A DNA stretch of 22,876 bases from Sulfurovum sp. UBA1140 (GTDB lineage Bacteria; Campylobacterota; Campylobacteria; Campylobacterales; Sulfurovaceae), in contig DCAF01000046.1 in NCBI GenBank assembly GCA_002311915.1, positions 1 through 22,876 of the forward strand, read 5' to 3'. Of this stretch, positions 15,437 through 22,854 are shown piece after piece (the stretch's first letter is position 1; the number at the start of each line of letters is the position of its first letter). The notes under the pieces are model-generated. The model had not been told where the DNA came from. It saw nothing but the letters and a program-made list of their open reading frames with translations, and did no database searches. Made by a program: the position numbers and the translations under genes.

Positions 15437-15466
15437 TCATCTAAAAAATATCCTATTCGAGTAGCC

Positions 15467-17434
15467 ATGACCTTAAAAAAATTAAATATACAAAAGAGTA
15501 ATGCCTTAACAATTTTATATGTAGAAAATAATCTGACATTAAGAACCTTGACCACAATGATACTACAACAATTGTGTAAAAACGTGATAGTAGCTGTGGA
15601 TGGCGAAGATGGTTGTAATAAATTTAAAAACAATCAGATAGATTTAATTATTACGGATATGAATATGCCCAAACTCAATGGCATTGAGATGATGAAAAGA
15701 ATCAGAGAGATTAATCAAGAAGTTTCCATTTTAATTTTATCTGCGTATGAGGGAAAAGATTACTTGATGGAGAGCATTAAGTATGGTGTAGAGGAGTATC
15801 TGCTTAAACCTTTAAATAGAGAACAACTGATAACGGCAATTAAGAGGGTGAGTCAAAAAGTAGAAGAGAAAAACAGAACTAAAAAACAGAACAATCTTTT
15901 ACAACAGTATCAATCCATTGTGGATAAAAGTTACATTATCTCTAAAGCAGATGTAACAGGTAAAATTACTTATGTTAATGATGAGTTCTGTCGAGTATCG
16001 GGATACCATCGTTATGAGTTGCTTGGTCACAATCATAATATTGTACGCTCTCCTGATGAGTCCCCACTGGTATTTAAACAGATGTGGGATACCATTAAGA
16101 GTAAAAAAACTTGGCAAGGGGTTATTAAAAATCAGTGTAAAAATGGTGAACTCTATTATGTTAAAACCACCATTAACCCTATTTTGAATGCTTTAGGAGA
16201 GATTGAAGAGTTTATTGCTTCACGTACGTTGGTGACCGATATTATTCATCCCCAACAGCAGATTATAGATTTTATACAATCGGTTGAAGAGCCGTTGATT
16301 ATTTTAATGAAAATAGATGATTTTCAATATTTAGATGGTTTTCATCACCGAGATATTAATTACGCGATGCAGAGAGATTTTGCTATTAAACTCTTTAATT
16401 TAATACCCAAAGAGTGTAACTTTTCTAAAATTTATCTATTGGATAATGGTGAATTTGCCATTGCTAAAGATAGAAAAATCTGTAGTAATATAGAGAATAT
16501 TATTAAAAAGATGAAAAAATTTCAAAAACAGGTGAATGAATCAAAAATAAATATGGGTTATCTAGATTATGATTTGTCAATTATTATAAGTTTCGCATAT
16601 GGTAGCGAGGCATTAGAAGATGCAAAGTTGGGATTAAAAGAACTTTTAGAGAACAAACAAGATTTTATTGTGGCAAATGGGTTGCTTAAAAAGAATCAAA
16701 CCCTTTTTAGTTCAAAGATAAAGACCTTTAAGATGTTAAAAAAAGCTATAGACTCTTATAATATTGTCTCCTATTTTCAACCCATTATCAACAATAAAAC
16801 CCGACAAATTGAAAAGTATGAGTCGTTGGTACGATTGATTGATGAAGATAAGAATATTCTCTCACCCTACTCTTTTTTAGATGTCTCTAAAAAAGGGAAG
16901 TATTATACACAGATTACGTCAATTGTTTTAGAGAACTCTTTTAATGCCCTGCGTGAAACCGACATGAGTATCTCTATCAATCTTTCGGCACTAGACATGG
17001 GAAAAGAAGAGACCAAAGCACAAGTATTAAGGTTACTAGAACAGAACAAAAATCATGCCCATCGGATTGTTTTAGAACTGCTTGAAGATGAAAATATTAA
17101 GAGCTTTCAAACCATTAAAAACTTTATAACCGAGGTAAAGTATTATGGTGTTAGAATTGCCATTGATGATTTTGGTGTGGGGTACTCCAATTTTGAACGT
17201 GTGCTTGATTATAAACCCGATATTTTAAAAATAGATGGACGACTGATTAAAAATATTAATAACGACACGCTCTCTTACTCTATTGTTGAGTCGATTGTCT
17301 CATTTGCTAAAAAAGAGGGACTACAAACCATTGCAGAGTATGTAGAGAGTGAAGCTATCTATAACGTCTTGTGTGATTTAGATGTAGATTACTCTCAAGG
17401 TTACTATTTTGGAAAACCTGCGTTGTTAACATAG
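15467..17434 (+). CDS. Response regulator REC-PAS-GGDEF(degenerate)-EAL, probable c-di-GMP phosphodiesterase
   Basis: 655 aa, no signal or membrane segment. Residues 14-132 form a receiver with phospho-acceptor D64 (ITDMNMP) and K114 (LLKP); the acidic pair reads YVENN (E20, N21). A PAS domain follows (about 150-260, ADVTGKITYVNDEFCRVSGY). The third block (265-410) is GGDEF-like, but its signature is DNGEF (326-330), so cyclase activity is not expected. The EAL domain (425-650) retains E452 (YESLVRL, ESL for EAL), N505 (INLSA), E537, D567 and D568 (IDDFGVGYS), K588 (ILKIDG), E624 (IAEYVES) and Q644, so hydrolysis of c-di-GMP is likely. No kinase gene is adjacent. The TAG stop lies 1 nt before the left inverted-repeat arm. 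Confidence 0.9.
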   Translation: MTLKKLNIQKSNALTILYVENNLTLRTLTTMILQQLCKNVIVAVDGEDGCNKFKNNQIDLIITDMNMPKLNGIEMMKRIREINQEVSILILSAYEGKDYLMESIKYGVEEYLLKPLNREQLITAIKRVSQKVEEKNRTKKQNNLLQQYQSIVDKSYIISKADVTGKITYVNDEFCRVSGYHRYELLGHNHNIVRSPDESPLVFKQMWDTIKSKKTWQGVIKNQCKNGELYYVKTTINPILNALGEIEEFIASRTLVTDIIHPQQQIIDFIQSVEEPLIILMKIDDFQYLDGFHHRDINYAMQRDFAIKLFNLIPKECNFSKIYLLDNGEFAIAKDRKICSNIENIIKKMKKFQKQVNESKINMGYLDYDLSIIISFAYGSEALEDAKLGLKELLENKQDFIVANGLLKKNQTLFSSKIKTFKMLKKAIDSYNIVSYFQPIINNKTRQIEKYESLVRLIDEDKNILSPYSFLDVSKKGKYYTQITSIVLENSFNALRETDMSISINLSALDMGKEETKAQVLRLLEQNKNHAHRIVLELLEDENIKSFQTIKNFITEVKYYGVRIAIDDFGVGYSNFERVLDYKPDILKIDGRLIKNINNDTLSYSIVESIVSFAKKEGLQTIAEYVESEAIYNVLCDLDVDYSQGYYFGKPALLT

Positions 17435-17435
17435 G

Positions 17436-17508
17436 CAGACTTCATAGTTCGGGTCTGAACACGCCGATTCCGAAAATGCAGATGGCATAGTCGGAACCAA
17501 TGACTTTA
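17436..17508 (+). repeat. Left arm of the long inverted repeat framing the lipid operon
   Basis: 73 nt whose reverse complement recurs at 20619-20691. The inner 65 nt (17444-17508) match at 61 positions, and the outer 8 (CAGAC plus 3) at 6. The arm is itself structured: GATTCCGA (17466-17473) pairs with TCGGAACC (17491-17498) with one mismatch, enclosing ATGC/GCAT (17476-17479 and 17485-17488). CAGAC (17436-17440) can pair with GTCTG (17453-17457). It starts 1 nt after the EAL gene stop and ends 6 nt before the stop codon of the ligase pseudogene. Confidence 0.85.
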
Positions 17509-17514
17509 GCCTTG

Positions 17515-18060
17515 TTATGTTTGCTTTTCCAATTTTGCCTTCAACGCCCGTTTAAGCACCTTGCCCGTGGCATTTTTGGGCAGTTGATAATAACAGCCAA
17601 GTCGGTAATCTTGGCATGGCTACTCTCTACGGTATTGGGAAAAGTTAACGCTTGATTAAAAGGAACATGACGGGTGTTGTAACGTGTGGTCTCCCCCTCC
17701 CATAAGGTTAGCTCTATGTGTTGTTGTACCTCATCATGGTTGAGAACTTTTTCATGAACCATTGAGCCAATAAGCATTTTGGCTCCTGAGTCTTCTAAAA
17801 TATAGGCGAGTTCACCCTCTTTTAAAAAAGTATTAATGGGAACCGAAATGGCTCCTACTTTAGCAATAGCAAAAACGGCATAGATAAACTCGGCTGAATT
17901 TCGCATAAAGAGGGCAACCTTGTCCCCTTTTTTTATGCCTTTGGGTTTTAATTTTTTGATAACTTATCTTCTCATCCCCAACAAATAGGGCAGTTTTTCG
18001 CCCTATTTTATTGGATTGTGTCTCAATAAGGTCATAAAAGTTTTTAAATAAATACTCCAT
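17515..18060 (-). pseudogene. Acyl-CoA ligase (AMP-binding) remnant with large internal deletion
   Basis: Both ends of a fatty-acyl-CoA synthetase survive. The N-terminus (MEYLFKNFYDLIETQSNK...ISYQKI, from ATG 18060) is followed by a short deletion and frameshift. The frame then resumes as LKPKGIKKGDKVALFMRNSAEF through VPINTFLKEGELAYILEDS to ITDLAVII. There, just where YTSGTTGKPKG is expected, it jumps to the normal C-terminal tail QLPKNATGKVLKRALKAKL, ending at TAA 17515-17517 in another frame. About 180 of the usual 500-550 codons remain; the ATP/AMP-binding core is gone, so it is inactive. The GK of the tail is the region of the catalytic lysine. The ATG is 1 nt after the fadL stop, marking it as the former third gene of the esterase-fadL operon. 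Confidence 0.88.
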
Positions 18061-18061
18061 C

Positions 18062-19300
18062 TTAAAACTCGTAGGTGACACCCGCAGTAAAGAGGTCAGC
18101 ACCTCCACCCGAGAATGAACCAATGATACCTCCATGATTGTCCCCTGGCATTAGGGTAATGCTCTCTTTCTCATCATGTAAATAGGCAAGACCCCATGTG
18201 ATGGCATCGGTGGCTTTAACACGAATACCCATCGAGAAGAGTTCTGCGTCGGTATCGGGCAGTTCATAACTGATGTTCTCTTTTGGTGCAGGGGTTTCAT
18301 CTTTGGTGTACCCGACCATAAAGGTAATATCATTGTTCATCTCAATGGTAGCACCCACTCTAAAAGTATCGGTATCTTTCCAATTTCTAGCTTTTAGGTC
18401 ATCAAATGAAGAGACCAAAGCAGGTTGAATGGGTGAGCCATATTTAAAATCTAAACTCTCATAGGCTGACCAGTAGGTACGCTCATAAACAAACTCCAAA
18501 GTTACCTTGTCTGCCCATGTTTTACTAATGGCAAAATTTAACGCAGCAGGTAGGGGAACGGTGACCTCTGCATCAAACTGTTTTCCTACCTCACCAAGAT
18601 AGAGATTGGCTTGACCATCTTCTGCCAAGTCGATATTAGAGCGATAGGTCGCGGCTAGGTTAATATCACTGGTTGGTTTATAGGTCATGGCAAGGTTGTA
18701 TCCATACTCAACGGTGTTCCCCTCCATCTCTCTTTTGATTGCTTTTCCTGCGTCACCACCATCACTGTTTACTACCCCTTCAGAGTAGATAAATCTTGCC
18801 CCTCCACCAATGGCAAAGTTATCAGCAATTTTATACGAGAGTACAGGGTTTAACTCAATTACTTTCAAGGTAAACTCTTCGGCAAAAAGCTTTTGATAGG
18901 GACTCTTCCAACGTTTGGTTAATCCCCCTGGAACGGTCAAACTCGCACCCCATCGTATATTACCAATCGGTTTTGATACATAGTGAAGATAGGGTAAAAG
19001 CAGATTTTCGGTCTCGGTTTTTCCATCAGCAGGGTGAAATTCGGTGGCTGAAAAAGCTTGTACTCCACTAAAACGATTCTCGGGAAGATGAGCCAATGTT
19101 AAACCTGCTTCCATATGTTGCTTATCAGATAAAAAACTCATATTGGCAGGGTTAAAATAGGCAGAGTCAGCCCCTGTGGTATGGGCAATATAGGCAGCAC
19201 CCAATGCCATTGAATTGATAGATTGTTCAGGAACTTTATACGCCCCTGCCATGACCAAAGAGCTGGTTACAATACTTAATATTACTATTTTTTTCATCAT
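18062..19300 (-). CDS. FadL/OmpP1/TodX-family outer-membrane fatty acid transporter
   Basis: 412 aa. Signal peptide 1-20 (cleavage after MAGA) precedes the N-terminal hatch segment YKVPEQSINSMALGAAYIAH and the family motif ADSAYFNPANM (44-54). The rest alternates short polar turns and amphipathic strands (RWGASLTVPGGLTKRW, LEFVYERTYWSAYE) and ends in Phe (FTAGVTYEF), the beta-barrel assembly signal. FadL proteins let long-chain fatty acids or other hydrophobic molecules diffuse across the outer membrane. The ribosome site AGGAG sits across the stop of the upstream esterase gene, 6 nt away; the ligase remnant follows by 1 nt. Substrate is inferred as fatty acids released by the esterase. Confidence 0.92.
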   Translation of the reverse strand: MMKKIVILSIVTSSLVMAGAYKVPEQSINSMALGAAYIAHTTGADSAYFNPANMSFLSDKQHMEAGLTLAHLPENRFSGVQAFSATEFHPADGKTETENLLLPYLHYVSKPIGNIRWGASLTVPGGLTKRWKSPYQKLFAEEFTLKVIELNPVLSYKIADNFAIGGGARFIYSEGVVNSDGGDAGKAIKREMEGNTVEYGYNLAMTYKPTSDINLAATYRSNIDLAEDGQANLYLGEVGKQFDAEVTVPLPAALNFAISKTWADKVTLEFVYERTYWSAYESLDFKYGSPIQPALVSSFDDLKARNWKDTDTFRVGATIEMNNDITFMVGYTKDETPAPKENISYELPDTDAELFSMGIRVKATDAITWGLAYLHDEKESITLMPGDNHGGIIGSFSGGGADLFTAGVTYEF

Positions 19301-19306
19301 TATCTC

Positions 19307-20551
19307 CTAATATCCAATGGTTGCTTTTCTGACATCAGAAAATATCTGGGTGGTTAATCCATAAGCTTTCATTCCACACTCTCCATGCGTTATGTTGGCA
19401 TCTAATCCTAACGTTGCTTCCACAGGAATCAGTGCCACATCTTCTGCACCCATTGCTTTCATGGTGGCTTCGGTGATTTGTGCAATTCCATAAGGAATAA
19501 CCTCATCCCCTTCACAGTGAATGAGTCTAACCGAAGTTTTAGGCTTCCATGCGTGAACGCTGTTCTCTACCATGGCTTCTCTAAACCAGTAATTGGGGTC
19601 AGCAAAAAAGTTACCAACAAAAGTGGGGTTAAAAAGACCATTGACTCCTGTAGTCTCATAGGTAAGTTCTGCATCTATCGCCTCTCGTTGAAGGCTTCCA
19701 TTAACCAGTGTGGGCAGTTTAGAGGCATAAGGCTCGTTTATAATCGTCGAGAGCGTTTGGTCATAGGCTTTTGCATAGGCATAGCCCAGTTCAGCCATAA
19801 ACGAAGGAACCGAAAGTGTTGGTGCAGAGAGTACCCCAAATGCTGTTACATTTAAATCATAAGGTCCAGCCATAGGGTTTGCCATGGTCACGGTCAGTTC
19901 GGCATCGGCTTCTATTTTTTGTAGGGTTGCCAATGTGGCATAACCCCCTTCACTGTACCCTGTTAAGAAGAGTTGGTTGTTCAATTTAATCTCGTTATTG
20001 GTCGAAAAGATTTTAACAGCTTTAATAAAATCAATGGTGGTAGATGCGAGTGACTTTTTGAGTATAAAGGGGTGATAGTGGTCATTAGAATCACCAAAAC
20101 CAATGTAGTCGGGTTGTAGTGTGGCAAATCCACCCATTGAAGTTAAAATAATAGATGAACCATCAGGAGTACCGTAGTTACTTGCAATAACTGTAGGTGC
20201 ATCGGCGTTGGCAAAGATGGTGCCGTGGTCATCACTCACCATCGAAAGACCAATTTCATCTACGGCTGGGGGCATTCCTGTAGGAATTACAAACAGTCCC
20301 GATACTTTGACCTCTAACCCCTCTTCATCGGTAGTGGTATAGGGGATTTTATAGGCTTTGTATCCAAATACGGTGCTGTTCTCATCGACCATACCTTGAC
20401 TTATAAGTGACTCTTTCATCATTTTAGCAGAGAAATCAACAACAATCTCCCCACCAATAACACGCTCATTACTTGGTTTATCTAAGTCACCACAACCTAT
20501 AATTAAAAAGATAGGTAGGGTTATGGCAACGCTCTTGATTAGTTGATTCAT
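19307..20551 (-). CDS. Lipoprotein secretory lipase/esterase (alpha/beta hydrolase)
   Basis: 414 aa with a lipobox ending IIGC (C20), so it is an envelope lipoprotein. The nucleophile elbow is TGYSEGGYA (198-205, S200). D349 in HCEGDEVIPYG and H389 in THGECG complete a credible catalytic triad. QPDYIGFGDS (146-155) resembles the secretory lipase (LIP) group. It likely hydrolyses esters or triacylglycerols at the cell surface, supplying fatty acids to the FadL porin encoded 6 nt downstream. AAAGGA (20559-20564 on the minus strand) precedes the ATG. A TAAAAT at 20594-20589 is a possible -10 box, placing the promoter within about 25 nt of the right inverted-repeat arm. Confidence 0.87.
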   Translation of the reverse strand: MNQLIKSVAITLPIFLIIGCGDLDKPSNERVIGGEIVVDFSAKMMKESLISQGMVDENSTVFGYKAYKIPYTTTDEEGLEVKVSGLFVIPTGMPPAVDEIGLSMVSDDHGTIFANADAPTVIASNYGTPDGSSIILTSMGGFATLQPDYIGFGDSNDHYHPFILKKSLASTTIDFIKAVKIFSTNNEIKLNNQLFLTGYSEGGYATLATLQKIEADAELTVTMANPMAGPYDLNVTAFGVLSAPTLSVPSFMAELGYAYAKAYDQTLSTIINEPYASKLPTLVNGSLQREAIDAELTYETTGVNGLFNPTFVGNFFADPNYWFREAMVENSVHAWKPKTSVRLIHCEGDEVIPYGIAQITEATMKAMGAEDVALIPVEATLGLDANITHGECGMKAYGLTTQIFSDVRKATIGY

Positions 20552-20618
20552 TTTTTTTCCTTTGACGGTTATTTTGTTTGAAACGCAAATTTTAGTTGCA
20601 TTAAACTGTGGGCGAGGA

Positions 20619-20691
20619 TAAAGCCATCGGTTCCTACTATGCCATCTGCATTTTCGGAATCGGCCTGTTCAGACCCGAACTATAATGTCTG
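20619..20691 (-). repeat. Right arm of the long inverted repeat framing the lipid operon
   Basis: Inverted copy of 17436-17508. The four core differences (arm positions 19, 49, 56 and 60 of the 65-nt core) lie in the inner two thirds. One of them, C to A, breaks a pair of the arm's own hairpin, so the left arm is the better-folded copy. It lies 67 nt upstream of the esterase ATG and 5 nt beyond the nfo stop codon (20697-20699). No obvious target-site duplication is visible outside the two arms (ATAGG on the left, TTCAA on the right). Confidence 0.85.
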
Positions 20692-20696
20692 TTCAA

Positions 20697-21593
20697 CTAC
20701 ACCTCCTCTATTAAGTTGTATAACGCTTGAATCTCTTGCTCCCAAATGGTATCATCAATGGTCTCTAAAACTAAAGGAATATCATCCATACGTGGGTCGT
20801 TCATAATAAATTTAAAAGTATCCCAACCAATTTCACCCTGCCCTAAAGAGTGGTGACGGTCAACACGACTGCCCAGTTTTGGTTTTGAATCATTAATGTG
20901 CATACCACTTAAATACTCAAACCCAACAATACGTTCAAACGCCTCCATGGTTTCATCATAGGTTTCTCGTGTACGTAAATCATATCCACTCGTAAAGGTG
21001 TGACAGGTATCTAGGCAGACACCCACACGGCTTTTGTCTTCTATTTTACTAATAATATGCCCCAAATGTTCAAATTTGTACCCCAAATTTGTACCTTGCC
21101 CTGCAGTGTTTTCAATAACCAACTTAACATTTATCCCTTTGGTGGCTTCAATAGCAAGGTTCATAGATTCTGCAATAAGGTCAAGGCAGTTAAGTTCTGT
21201 TTCCATAATTTTATCGCTATATTGGGGGTCTTTTTTTGCTACTTTAACCAAGTGGCTACCTGCATGAAAATTGAGCAACTCTAAGCCCAACTGTTCACAA
21301 CGGTGTATCTCATCAATAAATGCTTCTCTTGATTTTTCAAGCTTTTCAATATCAGGATTTCCCAAATTAATCAGGTAACTATCATGAGGAAGCACATGTT
21401 TAGGAAGTACCCCAGAGGCTTTCAGATTGGCTTTAAAGCTCTTTATCATTGCTTCTTCTAGGGGTTTAGCTACCCACTGTCGTTGGTTTTTGGTAAAAAG
21501 AGCAAAGGCTTTTGCTCCTATTTTCATGGCATTAAGAGGGGCATTAGCAACCCCACCACTGGCACTTACATGTGCTCCTACAAATTTTGTCAC
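20697..21593 (-). CDS. nfo: Endonuclease IV (apurinic/apyrimidinic endonuclease)
   Basis: A zinc-dependent AP endonuclease of base-excision repair; 298 aa. The full set of metal ligands is visible: H70 (LPHDSY), H110 (NFHAGS), E161 (VIENTAGQG), D195 and H198 (CLDTCH), H232 (HINDSK), D245 and H247 (RVDRHHSLGQGEIGW) and E277 (LETID). The N-terminus GAHVSASGGV is typical. The start is GTG at 21593, with AAAGGTGA upstream and a 4-nt GTGA overlap with the stop of the preceding lipoprotein gene. Confidence 0.96.
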   Translation of the reverse strand: MTKFVGAHVSASGGVANAPLNAMKIGAKAFALFTKNQRQWVAKPLEEAMIKSFKANLKASGVLPKHVLPHDSYLINLGNPDIEKLEKSREAFIDEIHRCEQLGLELLNFHAGSHLVKVAKKDPQYSDKIMETELNCLDLIAESMNLAIEATKGINVKLVIENTAGQGTNLGYKFEHLGHIISKIEDKSRVGVCLDTCHTFTSGYDLRTRETYDETMEAFERIVGFEYLSGMHINDSKPKLGSRVDRHHSLGQGEIGWDTFKFIMNDPRMDDIPLVLETIDDTIWEQEIQALYNLIEEV

Positions 21594-22081
21594 TGTGGTT
21601 TCACCTTTATAACTATTTTATTTATTGTATCACGAAAAGTTCGTTTTTTGCCCACAATTGAATAGGTGATGTTATATTGATTATCCTTTTGAATCTTTTG
21701 GCTAAAGCCATCAGCACTCTTGGTTAACCCCTCTTGGTTAAAAATAGGTTGGGCTTTAAAGATATTTTCTAACAGAGTTTCAGGGTAAGAAGCATGAAGC
21801 ATTTTGGCATTAAACTCTTTTTTTTCCATACATTCAAAGGTAGACATACAGACATTCATTGCATTAATATCAAATTTTATTAAAGGCTGACCCATGCTGT
21901 AGATTTCTATTTTAACCAGTGCATCACTTTTGTAAATAAAACCCATATCGGCATATTTCATGGTGGGTGTTTTTATAATAATAAAAGCACTCTCTTGGTC
22001 TGCTTTACTAATAAGCTGTTTAGAAGTGCATCCCGTTAGCACAAAAAGCATGGCTAGGGTGATGCTTATTTTTTTTATCAT
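21590..22081 (-). CDS. Small predicted lipoprotein of unknown function
   Basis: 163 aa. A signal sequence with a strong lipobox (FVLTGC, C18) predicts an envelope lipoprotein. The mature part is mixed polar/hydrophobic with two further cysteines (CMSTFEC, about 100-106) that could form a disulfide, and a basic C-terminus (INKIVIKVKPQ). No known domain is recognised. The minus-strand promoter TATACT (22110-22105) and ribosome site AAAAGGAT (22098-22091) precede the ATG. It is translationally coupled to nfo, but the two functions have no evident link. Confidence 0.8.
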   Translation of the reverse strand: MIKKISITLAMLFVLTGCTSKQLISKADQESAFIIIKTPTMKYADMGFIYKSDALVKIEIYSMGQPLIKFDINAMNVCMSTFECMEKKEFNAKMLHASYPETLLENIFKAQPIFNQEGLTKSADGFSQKIQKDNQYNITYSIVGKKRTFRDTINKIVIKVKPQ

Positions 22082-22137
22082 GAACTATGAATCCTTTTAT
22101 AAGAAGTATAGCGAATATTTAACTTAGAGCGTGAACC

Positions 22138-22854
22138 TTAAATCTTCTCCCACTCAAACTTACAGATATTTTTATCCTTTTTTGAAAACTCAATACCAAT
22201 TATAATAATCTCTTTAGCAATATCTAGATACTTCTCATGATACTTTTTATCTTTTATCTGCTCTAAGGCTTTACCATTTTGATTTTTATTATCTACTACT
22301 TTGAACTCTATAACATAAACTTGGCTCATGTCAGGGGTAGCTATAGTTAGGTCAATTCGTCCTAGATTGGTTACATCTTCTGCTATAAACTGTATACCTA
22401 AACCTGATAAATAAGAGTAAATGACATTTGCATAATATCCCTCATAATTTTGAATCTCATTGTTTACATAAGAGTTATAAGGAATTGAAGCAAAAAGCTG
22501 ATAAAGAGCTTTTTCAAACTCTTTCATATCCTGTTTCTGTATAGATTTGAAAATAGCATTCTTTTTAATAGACATATCGGTAAGAAGATATTTGAAAATT
22601 CTCTCATTTAGTGCTGTTCTTACTTCAAGATTTGGATAACTAAGATAGAAAATTCGTTGATTAAATATCGTTTCAACCTCTTTAATAGTCAAGTAACCTG
22701 TTTGAAACAGTAGTGTTTCTATTTTAATATCATCAATATCAAAACTTCCTAAATCACTTTCGTTTATCTCCATATTTTCTAAGTTAGGAAGAAAAAACTT
22801 TTTTTCTTTTAACAAATTTAGGGTCACAAATTTAGGGTCAGGTGATGAAAACAA
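22138..22854 (-). pseudogene. 5'-truncated PD-(D/E)XK nuclease-like protein (AAA-ATPase-like/DUF1703 family)
   Basis: The 238-residue open frame corresponds to the C-terminal half of the roughly 500-aa family that joins an N-terminal AAA-ATPase-like domain to a PDDEXK_9 (DUF1703) domain. Visible are LLFQTGYLTIKEV (48-60), LSYPNLEVR (71-79), NYEGYYANVIYSYL (136-149), and the nuclease-fold core GRIDL (D168) with VIEFKV (E183, K185), then the ALEQIKDKKYHEKY helix. The entire ATPase part is missing. The frame is closed upstream by an in-frame TGA (22866-22864) after a weak TTG at 22854 with no ribosome site; M28 at 22773 is an alternative start. A 14-bp tandem duplication lies at the break. The fragment could still be expressed, but it is not the full protein. 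Confidence 0.68.
22813..22841. repeat. 14-bp tandem duplication at the truncated gene end
   Basis: CAAATTTAGGGTCA occurs twice back to back (about 22813-22840), followed by GG. The unit is not a multiple of three, so it shifts the reading frame. Removing one copy in silico does not reopen the frame, because a TAA then appears upstream; the gene was therefore already broken. Confidence 0.7.

Larger units (their letters stand above)
14998..15466. other. Gene-poor spacer with short repeats
   Basis: 469 nt without a supportable full gene. It holds an A/T palindrome just after the last small ORF (15004-15017, AGAAT/ATTCT) and TTGGC/GCCAA arms (15035-15039 and 15050-15054), both weak terminator candidates. 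Two near-tandem copies of TATTTGTT[G/A]TTAA are at 15151-15163 and 15165-15177, and ATAAATAG is repeated at 15233-15240 and 15245-15252. A possible minus-strand coding relic is listed separately, and the promoter of the EAL gene lies at the right end. Confidence 0.5.

Noticed and set aside
17444..17508. Integron attC site or tRNA-like attachment site in the repeat arm
   Set aside because: The arm is a folded, imperfect palindrome, but I find neither the conserved GTTRRRY/RYYYAAC core pair of attC at its ends nor a tRNA acceptor or T-arm, and no integrase is nearby.
17444..17549. Small open frames through the two repeat arms as genes
   Set aside because: Both frames start after a TAG without start codon or ribosome site and diverge completely beyond the arm. 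They are more likely a by-product of the repeat or a relic.
19478..19855. 125-aa plus-strand open frame inside the esterase gene
   Set aside because: Antisense shadow of a gene with an intact triad, signal sequence and operon context; the peptide shows no family features.
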